Positions 22,223-30,682 of a DNA stretch of 38,085 bases are shown piece by piece. The notes beneath the pieces were generated by a model. That model was not told the origin of the DNA and searched no databases. It saw nothing but the letters and a program-made list of their open reading frames with translations. Source of the stretch: Corallococcus sp. CA053C (GTDB lineage Bacteria > Myxococcota > Myxococcia > Myxococcales > Myxococcaceae); the NCBI RefSeq assembly GCF_003611675.1, contig NZ_RAWA01000045.1, positions 1 to 38,085 on the forward strand. Direction: 5' to 3'. Position 1 is the first letter of the stretch. Each line of letters opens with the position of its first letter. The position numbers were made by a program, and so were the translations under genes.

Positions 22223-23344
22223 TCATCCGTGAGAGATGTTCCGTTCCCACAGACGGATCTCGGTGCCCGCGCGGCGCACGAGCAGCGGGCTGCGGGCGCC
22301 ATCCACGGGCTCGATGCGGCCCGGGAGGATCGCGGAGTGGACGGTCCCCCAGCCACGCTCAGCGAGCGCCGCGTGCACCTGCGCGCCGAAGCCGCCGCCA
22401 TAGGACGTGAGCAGGTGGGAGGCGCGCAGCCGGTCCAGCAGGTCGCGGCTGGCGTCGTCGGACAGGTAGTAGAGCACCTCCGCCAGCAGCACGAGGTCGG
22501 CCTCCAGGGCCACGTCCTCCGCGGAGGCCTCCACGATGCGCACGCGCGCGTTTCCGCCCAGCCGCTCGCGCAGGCGCGCGACGAAGCGCGGCTCGGACTC
22601 CACGGCCTGGATGCTCGCCTGGGGGAAGAGTGACAGCAGGTGCTCGGTCATCATCCCCTCGCATGCCCCCACGTCCACCACGCGCCGGGGCGCCGGGGAC
22701 GCGTGACGCAGCGGCTCCAGCACCTTCGCGGTGAGGGCGAAGCGCTCGCCTTCGTAGGTGGATCCGGCGAAGCCCCACGGGTCCGCGAGCTCGGAGAAGA
22801 TCTCCGGTTTGGTGAGGGACAGGGCGCGCACCACGTCCCCGGAGCGCACCTCGGTGAAGGCCTCGAGCCCCGGCCCGTCCCGCAGCGGATCCGTGCACGC
22901 GCCCCCCTGGGCTCCGTCGGGGCGCTCGCGGTAGAGCGCGTTGAGCAGGCCCAGCTTCCGCTGGAAGGCCGCGTCGTCCAGCACCGTGCAGACCGACGGC
23001 CGCGCGCCCGTGGCGGGCACCCACAGCCGGTCGAAGACGCGGCTGACGAGCAGCGCCACCTCGCGGTGCAGCGGCGCGTCCTCCTGCGGGCTGTGCGTGA
23101 AGACGCGCGGGTCGCCCCTCTCGCGCCGCTCCCGGCACCACGGCCCCACCTCCGAGGGGGACAGGAGCAGGTGCGTGCCTCGCGCTCCCAGCGCCCGGCC
23201 CACCGCCTCCAGCTCCCGGCCCGCGCCTCCGTCCTCCGTCACCACCGCGAGCTCCGCGCCTTCGGCCACGGTGCTGAACAGGCGGACCACGTCCTCCGGG
23301 TGGGCCACCACGATGAGCGTCCCGGCCTTCGCATTCTCCGCCAT
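22223..23344 (-). CDS. SAM-dependent methyltransferase with degenerate PIG-L-like N-terminal domain
   Basis: A 373-residue protein. The N-terminus reads TLIVVAHPEDVVRLFST, which resembles the HPDDE zinc motif of PIG-L deacetylases but has HPED (15-18); a PIG-L-like fold seems to continue to about residue 160. Residues 195-373 are a NodS-like methyltransferase: YEGERFALTAKVLEPL, motif I VVDVGACEG (222-230), acidic strand AVESE, DLVLLAEVLYYL. It would methylate a small molecule, possibly a sugar or amine made by its operon partners. ATG 23344 has GGAG eight bases upstream and lies one base after the stop of the glycosyltransferase gene. It is the last gene of a four-gene minus-strand operon. 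Confidence 0.85.
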   Translation of the reverse strand: MAENAKAGTLIVVAHPEDVVRLFSTVAEGAELAVVTEDGGAGRELEAVGRALGARGTHLLLSPSEVGPWCRERRERGDPRVFTHSPQEDAPLHREVALLVSRVFDRLWVPATGARPSVCTVLDDAAFQRKLGLLNALYRERPDGAQGGACTDPLRDGPGLEAFTEVRSGDVVRALSLTKPEIFSELADPWGFAGSTYEGERFALTAKVLEPLRHASPAPRRVVDVGACEGMMTEHLLSLFPQASIQAVESEPRFVARLRERLGGNARVRIVEASAEDVALEADLVLLAEVLYYLSDDASRDLLDRLRASHLLTSYGGGFGAQVHAALAERGWGTVHSAILPGRIEPVDGARSPLLVRRAGTEIRLWERNISHG

Positions 23345-23345
23345 G

Positions 23346-25229
23346 TCAGGCACTCCACTTGAGTTCCGCGGCCGCGTCGCGGGCCGGGAATCGGATGAGG
23401 GGAATCAACTGCTCGCGGATCAGCGGCTCCCAGGCCATCCGCTCCGCCAGGGCCCGCCCCGTCTCCAGCAGGAGGCGTCCTTCGTGCGCGTCGCGCGGCA
23501 GACGGCGCAGCACCTCTTCCGCCACGCGCTCCGCGGTGCGCAGCTCCTGCGCGCGCAGCACCTCCGGGGCCAGCGCCTTCCAGCCCTCGACCGTGTTCGC
23601 GAGGCCCGCCTCCCGGGCGTCCGTCACGGGGTCCGCCACCACGAGGTTCGGATGCGCGCGCTCCGACAGGCCCGCTATCGCGCACAGCAGCTGCAACGTG
23701 CGCCGGGCGCCGCTCGCGCCGGAGATGACGCAGATGGCGCCGCAGCCCAGGGGCTCCAGCTGCGCGAGCCCGTGGGACTCATACAGCGACTGTCCCAGGG
23801 ACACGTCCGTGGCGCGGTGCAGGTCATCCCGCGTGAAGTCCAGCCCCGCGGGCCACGTGGGCTGGTTCACCAGCGCGATGTGCAGGCCGGTGTCGCGCGC
23901 GTTGAAGGCCTCCACCCGCGCCTTCACGTCGCGCAGGTTGTCGGACGGCTCCGCCTCGTTCCACTCGGAGACCATCACGAGCAGCGCGGGCCGCCGCTCC
24001 GGAGGCAGTCGCTCCGCCAATCGCTCGCACACGTCCACGTCGCGCCAGAGCCCCTTGCACACCTCGTCCCGGGAGATGTGCGTGAGCAGCAGGCGGAAGT
24101 CCCGTCCCCACCGCGTGCGCGCATGATGCAGCACCCGCGCACGCGCGGCCTCCTTCGCGTCCCAGTCCGTCGCGATGGCGCGATGCCCGTGGGGCACCAC
24201 CGTCAGCGGCTGGTTCGAGTACCGCGTGTCGAGGAAGCGCAGCTCGTCCGCGACCGACGCGCTCACCGCGCCCACGCGGTCACACCGGTGGCCGTTGCGG
24301 AGGATTTGAAAGCCTGGCCAGGTGCCGACGGGATACACCTCCTCCAACGTCCGGCCCTGCTCCAGGCCCAGGCGCTGCACGTTGTAGAAGCGGGCGTCGG
24401 ACGCGCCCTGCCCCGCCTCGCCGTACTCCACGAGCACCCGGGGCGTGCGCACCTCGCCCGCGTAGTAGACGGTGCGGCACCAGTCGCGTCCGTCGAGCAG
24501 CGCCTTGTACGCGAGCGGCAGCGACAGGTGCTCCTGCGCGAGGAGGACGGCCCCCGAGTCATCCGGGGAGCGCAGCCGCGCCACCGCGTCGAAGACGGGC
24601 TCCGCCAGCGTGACGGCCAGCATCGCGTCGTGATCCAGCGGGGGCGCGTCCACGAAGCCGTGGTGCACCGCGCGCCGGAACAGGTGGTTCACCCACGGCG
24701 CCGCGCCCAAGCGCGTTCCGAAGACGCCACGCCACACGCGGGAGAGCGCACGCCATGGCGCCGAGCGCCCTCCCCGACTGTCGAACGGGAGGTCCACGCC
24801 CAGCAGCGTATGCAGCCGTTGCAGGAACAGCGGCAGCGTGCCCAGGCGCACCCGGTAGCCCCGGAGCACGTCGGTGATGTCCACCAGCAGCACCTCCACC
24901 GGCCCGCCCGGCGCGTCGCGCCGCCCGTAGACGAACGACACGTCATGCCGCGCCTCCACGGGCTGGAAGACGCGCTCCCACCGGGCCGGGTTGTGGCGGC
25001 GCAGGCCGCTGTAGAGCACTTCGCCGTGCGCCTCCAGGTCGCGCGCGAGCGACTCCTCCGGCGCGTAGCTGCCCAGGCCGCATGGGCGCACCGTGGGGCT
25101 CACGAGCAGCGTGCGCGGGAAGGCCTCCCTGTATCCAGGCTCGCCCAGCAGGTGCTCCAGCACCACGCCCATCCCGCCCAGCGTGCGTGTGGCTTCGTAG
25201 GACAGGTGCACCAGCAGGGCGCCGCTCAC
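23346..25229 (-). CDS. Glycosyltransferase, GT4/glycogen-synthase-like
   Basis: A 627-residue cytoplasmic glycosyltransferase. The N-terminal LLVHLSYEATRTLGGMGVVL resembles the glycogen-synthase-type opening, with the GGMG nucleotide-sugar loop. The C-terminal half has LTHISRDEVCKGLWRDVDV and the ExxxxxxxE pattern SLYESHGLAQLEPLGCGA (about residue 485), which is the GT-B retaining motif. It is larger than a typical GT4 (about 400), with a central insertion containing AQEHLSLPLAYKALLDG and YYAGEVRTPR. The start is a GTG at 25229 overlapping the stop of the deacetylase gene (GTGA). An upstream extension in frame lies wholly within the deacetylase gene. Donor and acceptor are unknown. Confidence 0.85.
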   Translation of the reverse strand: MSGALLVHLSYEATRTLGGMGVVLEHLLGEPGYREAFPRTLLVSPTVRPCGLGSYAPEESLARDLEAHGEVLYSGLRRHNPARWERVFQPVEARHDVSFVYGRRDAPGGPVEVLLVDITDVLRGYRVRLGTLPLFLQRLHTLLGVDLPFDSRGGRSAPWRALSRVWRGVFGTRLGAAPWVNHLFRRAVHHGFVDAPPLDHDAMLAVTLAEPVFDAVARLRSPDDSGAVLLAQEHLSLPLAYKALLDGRDWCRTVYYAGEVRTPRVLVEYGEAGQGASDARFYNVQRLGLEQGRTLEEVYPVGTWPGFQILRNGHRCDRVGAVSASVADELRFLDTRYSNQPLTVVPHGHRAIATDWDAKEAARARVLHHARTRWGRDFRLLLTHISRDEVCKGLWRDVDVCERLAERLPPERRPALLVMVSEWNEAEPSDNLRDVKARVEAFNARDTGLHIALVNQPTWPAGLDFTRDDLHRATDVSLGQSLYESHGLAQLEPLGCGAICVISGASGARRTLQLLCAIAGLSERAHPNLVVADPVTDAREAGLANTVEGWKALAPEVLRAQELRTAERVAEEVLRRLPRDAHEGRLLLETGRALAERMAWEPLIREQLIPLIRFPARDAAAELKWSA

Positions 25230-25957
25230 GAGGCCACCGTCCAGACGCGCTCGCACAGCTTGCGGCCCGCGCCCAGTCGCCTCGCGTGCGCCTCCACCGC
25301 GGGCAGCGTCCTGGGTTCCAGCTGGCTTGCGTAGAAGGACAGTCCGCGCAGCTTCGCGCTCCACAGCGCCGTCATGTCCAGACATCGGGGCGACAGCCCG
25401 AGCGCCCACGCGTAGTCCACGATTTCGTCGTCGGGATGGTGCGCGGAGTACGGCAGGTCCTCGTAGTAGACGACGCGGCCCCGGTCCCCGCGCAGCGCCC
25501 GCACCGCGTCGCGCACCAGCAGGTGGTCCGCGTGGCTGGAGATGCCCAGCGGCACGTAGCAGACCGCGTCGTCGGAGACGTGGGCCAGCGTGTCTCGCAG
25601 CGCCTCCCGGACGCGCACGGCCAGCGTCGCCCGGGCCTCCTCCGACTCGGGCGGGCCTCCCGGCGGGGCGCGCAGGCTGGTGTCACGGAAGCCCAGGTGC
25701 ACGAGGTTCGCGCCGTGCGCACGCGCGAACCGCCGGTCCTCGCCCATCCGCAGGGACGTCACCGCGAGCGCCCGCGCAGGGTCCACCGGGAGCACGAACT
25801 CCCAGCAGCTCTGCGAGAACACGGTGACGAGCGTGGGGACGACGTCCCGGGGCACGCTCAGCAGGCTCGCGTACGCGCCGAGCGCCACGTCGTCCGGGTG
25901 CGGTGAGAAGAAGAGGTGCTCGGGGCTCCCCTCTTCCTTCCGTGCGCGCTCAGCCAC
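25226..25957 (-). CDS. PIG-L family zinc deacetylase
   Basis: A 243-residue LmbE/PIG-L deacetylase that removes acyl groups from N-acetyl sugars or related amides. The zinc motif SPHPDDVALG (His20, Asp22, Asp23) and the third-ligand motif SHADH (142-145) are intact, and its length is normal. Members act in GPI, mycothiol, bacillithiol and antibiotic biosynthesis, typically one step after a glycosyltransferase. Here the glycosyltransferase is the next gene, coupled by a GTGA overlap. The start at 25957 overlaps the end of the oxygenase gene by 8 bp. The catalytic residues argue that it is active, unlike the PIG-L-like remnant two genes downstream. Confidence 0.92.
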   Translation of the reverse strand: MAERARKEEGSPEHLFFSPHPDDVALGAYASLLSVPRDVVPTLVTVFSQSCWEFVLPVDPARALAVTSLRMGEDRRFARAHGANLVHLGFRDTSLRAPPGGPPESEEARATLAVRVREALRDTLAHVSDDAVCYVPLGISSHADHLLVRDAVRALRGDRGRVVYYEDLPYSAHHPDDEIVDYAWALGLSPRCLDMTALWSAKLRGLSFYASQLEPRTLPAVEAHARRLGAGRKLCERVWTVAS

Positions 25958-26978
25958 GGGAGCCTCCCGCGCGCGCGGGTTCCATCCGCCCGGACGCGAG
26001 CGGCGGCGCGGGCCACGCGTCGAGCGGCAGGTCGTGAAGGTCGCCCTCGGGCGTCACGAAGCCCAGCACGACGACGCGCTCGCCGTCATTGACCACCGTG
26101 TGCCGGAACGCCCGCACCGGCGTGTCCAGCTCGCGCGTCAGCCCTTCGGAGAACCGGCCGGAGGTGATGAGCCAGTGCCCCGCGTCGTTGGGCATCAGGC
26201 GGGGCACGTCGCCGTCCAGCCACACGAGGCCCGGCCGCGACTCGCCCAGGTTGAAGGTGAAGAAGCTCTTGTCCGCGTGCGGCTCCGACGCGTGCGCCAC
26301 CACCTCCCGGCGCCTCCGGGCCACGCTGGGCGCGTGGTACTTCACGAACCGCACCGCGCCTTCCGTGCGGCGGCGGAACAGCCGCGTGAGGCCTCCGGTG
26401 CGCAGGCCGTAGCCCTGCTCCAGCGCCTCCAGCAGCACGCTGCCCACGGCGTGGCAGGCCCGGTAGGCGTCCTCCGAGGCCTCCAGCAGCTCCCGCACCG
26501 GCTCCGGCACGAGCTTCCGGCGGAACTCGCTCCACGTCGCGGGCTTGGCCATGAAGGCCTCGATGGCCTGCCGCACCACCGTCGACTCCGGGTACCACGT
26601 GGCGTTGTAGCCCGTCTTGAACACCGACGACGCGGGCATCAGCTCCTGCAGGTAGGGGTGCGCCAGGAGCGCGTGCTGCCAGGTGGCCTCGTAGCGTTCG
26701 AACTGGCCGTCCAGGTCGTGTCGGGCGAGGAGCGACGCGGGCCGCTCCAGGTAGAAGAAGCCACGCTCGGACAGGTGCGCGACCAGCATCCGCGCGAAGG
26801 CCTCCCGGCGCCGGGGCGTCCCCGACACGTAGTCCTCCAACCGCAGCGGGTGGATGTCCGTGAAGCGGGGCGCCTGGCTTCGGATCAGGCCGTCCCCTCC
26901 CGGGGCGAAGGGCCTGGCAGGGGGGTAAGACGACGAAGTCCGGGGCGCGGTGTCGGGCATGGGATGTCGGGTCGTCAT
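25950..26978 (-). CDS. Fe(II)/2-oxoglutarate-type oxygenase (isopenicillin-N-synthase-like)
   Basis: A protein of about 342 residues. The C-terminal half has the facial triad of non-heme iron oxygenases: EPHADKSFF (His234, Asp236) and AFRHTVVNDGERVVVLGFV (His293, with Arg301 as the likely 2-oxoglutarate ligand). The N-terminal half has LVAHLSERGFFYLERP, close to the GFFY segment of the isopenicillin N synthase branch. It would hydroxylate or desaturate a small molecule. ATG 26978 is chosen; ATG 26960 is an alternative and no clear Shine-Dalgarno precedes either. It is the first gene of an operon with a PIG-L deacetylase, a glycosyltransferase and a methyltransferase, which suggests a shared biosynthetic product. 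Confidence 0.85.
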   Translation of the reverse strand: MTTRHPMPDTAPRTSSSYPPARPFAPGGDGLIRSQAPRFTDIHPLRLEDYVSGTPRRREAFARMLVAHLSERGFFYLERPASLLARHDLDGQFERYEATWQHALLAHPYLQELMPASSVFKTGYNATWYPESTVVRQAIEAFMAKPATWSEFRRKLVPEPVRELLEASEDAYRACHAVGSVLLEALEQGYGLRTGGLTRLFRRRTEGAVRFVKYHAPSVARRRREVVAHASEPHADKSFFTFNLGESRPGLVWLDGDVPRLMPNDAGHWLITSGRFSEGLTRELDTPVRAFRHTVVNDGERVVVLGFVTPEGDLHDLPLDAWPAPPLASGRMEPARAGGSRG

Positions 26979-27303
26979 GGGTGGGTTTCGGGCTGGAATG
27001 CGTCGCAGATTACGGTCCGCGTCTGACATTCCTGGATCAGGAAGGACTCCGTCCGGAGCCCAATTCCTCTCAATCCCTGTCACCTCCCGGGTTGTTCGTG
27101 CCCATGCGCGGGCGCCCGTCCCGGTCGGGTGTCTCCTCCACGGCGGCGCGCCCGTGTTCCACTCGGGGGACACGACCTGGGCCGGTGGATCGGCTGGGGC
27201 ACGTCAGGGACGGGGCACGTCCAGGCGCGGGCGCGCAATCCCTGTCATGGGCCGTTTCGCCAGGGAATACGGCCCGTCCTGTCGTCGCGGAGGGACCGCG
27301 GAC
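26979..27303. promoter_or_regulatory. Operon leader with two copies of CAATCCCTGTCA
   Basis: This 325-bp gap holds no convincing gene. It must contain the promoter of the oxygenase operon, read leftward. CAATCCCTGTCA occurs twice in direct orientation, at 27071-27082 and 27236-27247, 165 bp apart (TGACAGGGATTG as read toward the operon). The distal copy is preceded by two GGGGCACGTC words. These are candidate regulator sites; no sigma-70 hexamers were convincing. A similar stretch, CTCAATCCCTCTCACCTG, lies in the 513-550 gap. Confidence 0.35.
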
Positions 27304-28800
27304 TCAGGCGCTCTTGCGCCGCCGCATCATCGCCTCGTACGAGCGGCCTACGCTCTGGGAGAGGATGAGCAGCTCGCCGACGTCCGGCGGGGTGAGCTGA
27401 TCCGGCCCGTTGTCCACGTAGAGCAGGTGCACCACCTTGCCGCGCACCAGCAGCGGCAGGATGACCGCCGTCGTGGGGAAGCCGCCGCCCAGGAGCCGGT
27501 AGAACATCCCCATGGCCGCGTCGCGCTTCACCGGGCCCACGTAGTGGGAGCGCGTGTCACGCACGAGGCGGAAGGTGCTCTGGTCGCGCAGCGGCACGCC
27601 CATGCGGCGCACCGCTTCGTCGCGCACGCCCCGCCCCATGCCGTGCCAGCCCGTGACCAGGTTGCCCTGCACCGACAGCAGCAGGCACCGGCGCCACTTG
27701 CCCGAGGCGAAGCGCAGCACCGTGCGCGCCACGTCCTCGCGGTCCGAGCTGCGCGCCAGCTCCGCCTGGGCCTCCGGGAACGTCAGCGGCGTCGGACGCG
27801 GTTCGGGCGCGCGGGCGGGCGTCGGTGCCGCCGGCTGCATCGCCTGGTGCGGCCCCGCCATGGCGCCCACGGGAGGCGCGGCCTGCGCGGGCACTCCGGG
27901 CGCACCGCCGAGCGGCCCCACCGTGCTCGCGGACGCACCCGCCATGGCCGCATGCGCGGGCAGGCCTGCTGGGACCGACGGGGCCACGTGCGCGGGGATG
28001 TCCACGCGCGGTGGCACTCCCGGCGACATCGGCCGCTGGGGCGCGGGAGGCACGGGCGCGCCGGGACGGGGCTGCGCCGGCACCGCGGGCCGGGCCTGCG
28101 GGGGCGCCTGGGGCGGCCGGGCCGCGGGGGTAGCAGGGGCAGCGGGCACGGGCGTCTCCACCAGCTCCTCGCCGGTGATGATCTCCCCCTCCAGCACATC
28201 CTCGTCCCCGTCCGAGCCACCGCCCAGCGCCTGCGCGTAGACGGACTGGAACTCCTCCTCGCTCATCAGGTCCGCGGGGCGCTCCTGCGCCTTCACCAGC
28301 TCCGCCGCCGCGCCCTTCGCCGGCCGGGGACGGACCGCGTTCATGTCGATGGCCCGGAGCTGCCGGAACGCCTTCGCGTGCCGACGCAGCAGCTGGTTCA
28401 TCCGGAACTCGGGGATGACCACCGGCACCACGCGCTTGCCCGTCTTGAACGCGATGGCGTCCAGCGTCGGGAAGTCGTGCGGGTTCACCACCGCGACGCT
28501 CAAGCGCGTCGCGTCGGAGCGCATCGGCAGGTACTCCTTGTCGTCCGCCTCGTTCAGGCTCACCAGCCCCACGGCCTTCGGGTCGGGCACCATCTCCCCG
28601 GACGCGTAGGCGCAGTTGTGGAGCTTGCCCAGCGACTTCGCCAGGTCCTGCTCGGACAGCAGCCCCAGCTCGACCAGGTTCGTCCCCAGCCGACCGCCGT
28701 GCACGACCTGGGACTCCAGCGCCTCCTCCACGGCCGCCGCGGACACCAGGCCGTCCTTCACGAGCAGTTCACCCAGGCGCATGGGGCCGCTTGTAGCCAT
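27304..28800 (-). CDS. MshEN (GspE/PilB N-terminal) domain protein with Pro-rich linker and GAF-like C-terminus
   Basis: A 498-residue protein. Residues 1-160 match the type II secretion/type IV pilus ATPase N-terminal domain: MRLGELLVKDGLVSAAAVEEAL, GRLGTNLVELGLLSEQDLAKSL, and a second half with LSVAVVNPHDFPTLDAIAFKTG. Residues about 215-330 are a Pro/Ala-rich linker. The C-terminal 150 residues (RTVLRFASGKWRRCLLLSVQ, GWHGMGRGV, ILPLLVRGKVVHLLYVDNG) have the pattern of a GAF-like ligand-binding domain. No ATPase Walker motifs are present, so this is a regulatory stand-alone. MshEN domains can bind cyclic-di-GMP, and both copies here start with RLGxLLVxxGL/RLGTNLVELGL. The start is at ATG 28800. 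Confidence 0.85.
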   Translation of the reverse strand: MATSGPMRLGELLVKDGLVSAAAVEEALESQVVHGGRLGTNLVELGLLSEQDLAKSLGKLHNCAYASGEMVPDPKAVGLVSLNEADDKEYLPMRSDATRLSVAVVNPHDFPTLDAIAFKTGKRVVPVVIPEFRMNQLLRRHAKAFRQLRAIDMNAVRPRPAKGAAAELVKAQERPADLMSEEEFQSVYAQALGGGSDGDEDVLEGEIITGEELVETPVPAAPATPAARPPQAPPQARPAVPAQPRPGAPVPPAPQRPMSPGVPPRVDIPAHVAPSVPAGLPAHAAMAGASASTVGPLGGAPGVPAQAAPPVGAMAGPHQAMQPAAPTPARAPEPRPTPLTFPEAQAELARSSDREDVARTVLRFASGKWRRCLLLSVQGNLVTGWHGMGRGVRDEAVRRMGVPLRDQSTFRLVRDTRSHYVGPVKRDAAMGMFYRLLGGGFPTTAVILPLLVRGKVVHLLYVDNGPDQLTPPDVGELLILSQSVGRSYEAMMRRRKSA

Positions 28801-28855
28801 GCCCCGTCACCCTCCGCAAGCCTCCGCCCGGGCGCCCCAGCCCCCCGGGCAACAC

Positions 28856-29245
28856 CTAGTCCTCCGGGTGATGACTCAGCCCCACCCGGTTGCCCTCCGG
28901 GTCCCGCACGTAGAGCGTCCAACGCGTCTCGTGCTCCAGGGGAACTCCCGCGCGGGCAAGGGTTTCCACCACCCCACCCCTCGCGTCGCGCGGGATGCGG
29001 AACACCAGCATCAACAGGCCCGGCTCCGGGTGGCGGAAGGGCGAGGCCTCCGGCGCCCCGTCCACCGCCTCGATGGCCAGGAAGGCGCCCCCGGGGACGC
29101 CTACCCAGATGCTCCGCAGGGTGCCGTCCTCGCGCAGGTGGCGCTTGAGCTCGGGAAAGCCCAGCAGGTCCCGATAGAACGTGGTCACCCGCTCCACGTC
29201 CTTCGCTTGAATCGCCACATGGTGGAAGCCCTGAACGTCCCTCAT
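28856..29245 (-). CDS. VOC-superfamily (glyoxalase/dioxygenase-fold) protein
   Basis: A 129-residue single-domain protein of two beta-alpha-beta-beta-beta halves. It begins FHHVAIQAKDVERVTTFYRD and ends WTLYVRDPEGNRVGLSHHPED, the two most typical VOC elements, with a metal-ligand His at residue 8 or 9 and a Glu/Gln position in the second half. Possible roles are lactoylglutathione lyase, resistance protein or epimerase; none can be assigned. ATG 29245 is divergent from the receiver-DUF4388 gene with 27 bp between starts. It lies 55 bp beyond the MshEN gene start on the same strand. Confidence 0.9.
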   Translation of the reverse strand: MRDVQGFHHVAIQAKDVERVTTFYRDLLGFPELKRHLREDGTLRSIWVGVPGGAFLAIEAVDGAPEASPFRHPEPGLLMLVFRIPRDARGGVVETLARAGVPLEHETRWTLYVRDPEGNRVGLSHHPED

Positions 29246-29272
29246 GGGGTTGATGCTAGGGTCTGCCCGCCC

Positions 29273-30682
29273 ATGGCGCGACTGCTCATCGTCGAGGACA
29301 ACCAGGAACTGGCCTCCCTCATCGCCACGGTGGCGCAGACCCGGGGTCACGACGCGCTCGCCGTGTTCACGGGCGAGTCCGCGCTGGAGGCCCTCGGGCC
29401 CGCCTCCCGCTTCGACGCCGCGTTGGTGGACCTGCTGCTGCCGGACATCCGGGGCAGCGAGGTGCTGGGCGCGCTCAGGGCCCACGGCATCCCCGCCATC
29501 GCCGTCAGCGGCGTCTACAAGGGCGACCGCTTCGCCCAGGAGGCCATCAAGGTCCACGGCGCGTGCGCCTTCTTCGAGAAGCCCTTCGAACTCGACGCCG
29601 TGCTCAACGCCCTGGAAGAGGCCGCCGGCGTGCCGCCCGCGCCCCAGTCGGAGCTGCTCGACGAGGTGGACCTGCTCGTCCTGGAGGAGCTGGTGCAGGA
29701 GGAGCCGGTGCCGGAGGCCGCGCCCGCGCCCGAAGCGAGCCCCGACCCGGCCGAGCCGGACAGCGCGGCACCGGACCCGGACCCGGACCCGGACATGGAC
29801 ATGGAGATGGACCTGAGCGCGGACACGAACACGGCCGCGCCCGTGTCGGAGGCCCTGCCCCTGCCCTTCGCCCGGCGCGACGCCGTGTGGGCGGAGCCCG
29901 TGCCCGCGCCGGAGCGCCGTCGTCGCGAGCTGCCGGAGTGGTCGCTCGGCGGAGACCTGAAGCACACGCGCGTTCCGCGCCTGCTCAACGCCTACTACGA
30001 GGCACGCCACCACGGAGAGCTGAAGCTGCGCCAGGGCACGGTGCTGAAGGTCGTCTACTTCGAGGCGGGCCGCGTCGTTTACGCCGCGTCCAACCTGGCC
30101 CCGGAGCGCTTCGGCCGCTTCTGCCTGCGCAAGGGCGCGCTGACGGAGGCGCAGCTCAACGAGGCCGCCACGTACGCCCGCGAGCACTCGCTGCGCACCG
30201 GCGACGCGCTCTTGAAGCGCGGCCTGCTGAGCCCCTCGCAGCGGCGCCGGCTGCTGGAGGAGCAGGTGAAGGAGATCCTCTGGTCCACGTTCGCGTGGGT
30301 GGAGGGCGGCTACGGCTTCAGCCCCATGCGGCCGCAGCGCGCGGACCTGGTGCCGCTGTCGCTCTTCCCCGGCGACCTCATCCTGGAGGGCGTGACGCGC
30401 ACGGAGACGCTGGTGGCGCTGCGCCAGTCAATGGCGCCCGGACGCCGCCTGTTCCCGTCCGCGGCCCCGCCCTACGGCCTGCACGAGCTGAAGCTCACCG
30501 GCCCGCAGGCGATGCTGCTGACGTTCGCGGACGGCACGAAGACGGTGGAGGACCTGCTGGCGCTCACGGACCTGTCCGAGCGCGAGGCCCTGGCCACCCT
30601 GCGCGGCCTGGAGCTGTCCGGCGTGCTGGAGGAGCGGCAGGAGACGCCCGGCCGCCGCCAGCGCATCAGCTTCGGGCTCTGA
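29273..30682 (+). CDS. Response regulator with C-terminal DUF4388 (PATAN-type) module
   Basis: A 469-residue protein. Residues 1-120 form a receiver domain with acidic residues after LLIVEDN, the phosphoacceptor Asp in AALVDLLLPD (near 54) and the lysine in FFEKPF. An acidic low-complexity linker follows (a DPDPDPDMDMEMD stretch near 165). Residues about 215-350 match DUF4388/PATAN: SLGGDLKHTRVPRLLNAYY, GTVLKVVYFEAGRVVYAASN, RFGRFCLRKGALTEAQLNEA, LKRGLLSPSQ. A further C-terminal part of winged-helix type ends the protein. Myxobacteria carry many such proteins as adaptors for motility and signalling. The ATG at 29273 is clear. The 3' end overlaps the MYXO-CTERM gene by 17 bp. Confidence 0.9.
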   Translation: MARLLIVEDNQELASLIATVAQTRGHDALAVFTGESALEALGPASRFDAALVDLLLPDIRGSEVLGALRAHGIPAIAVSGVYKGDRFAQEAIKVHGACAFFEKPFELDAVLNALEEAAGVPPAPQSELLDEVDLLVLEELVQEEPVPEAAPAPEASPDPAEPDSAAPDPDPDPDMDMEMDLSADTNTAAPVSEALPLPFARRDAVWAEPVPAPERRRRELPEWSLGGDLKHTRVPRLLNAYYEARHHGELKLRQGTVLKVVYFEAGRVVYAASNLAPERFGRFCLRKGALTEAQLNEAATYAREHSLRTGDALLKRGLLSPSQRRRLLEEQVKEILWSTFAWVEGGYGFSPMRPQRADLVPLSLFPGDLILEGVTRTETLVALRQSMAPGRRLFPSAAPPYGLHELKLTGPQAMLLTFADGTKTVEDLLALTDLSEREALATLRGLELSGVLEERQETPGRRQRISFGL

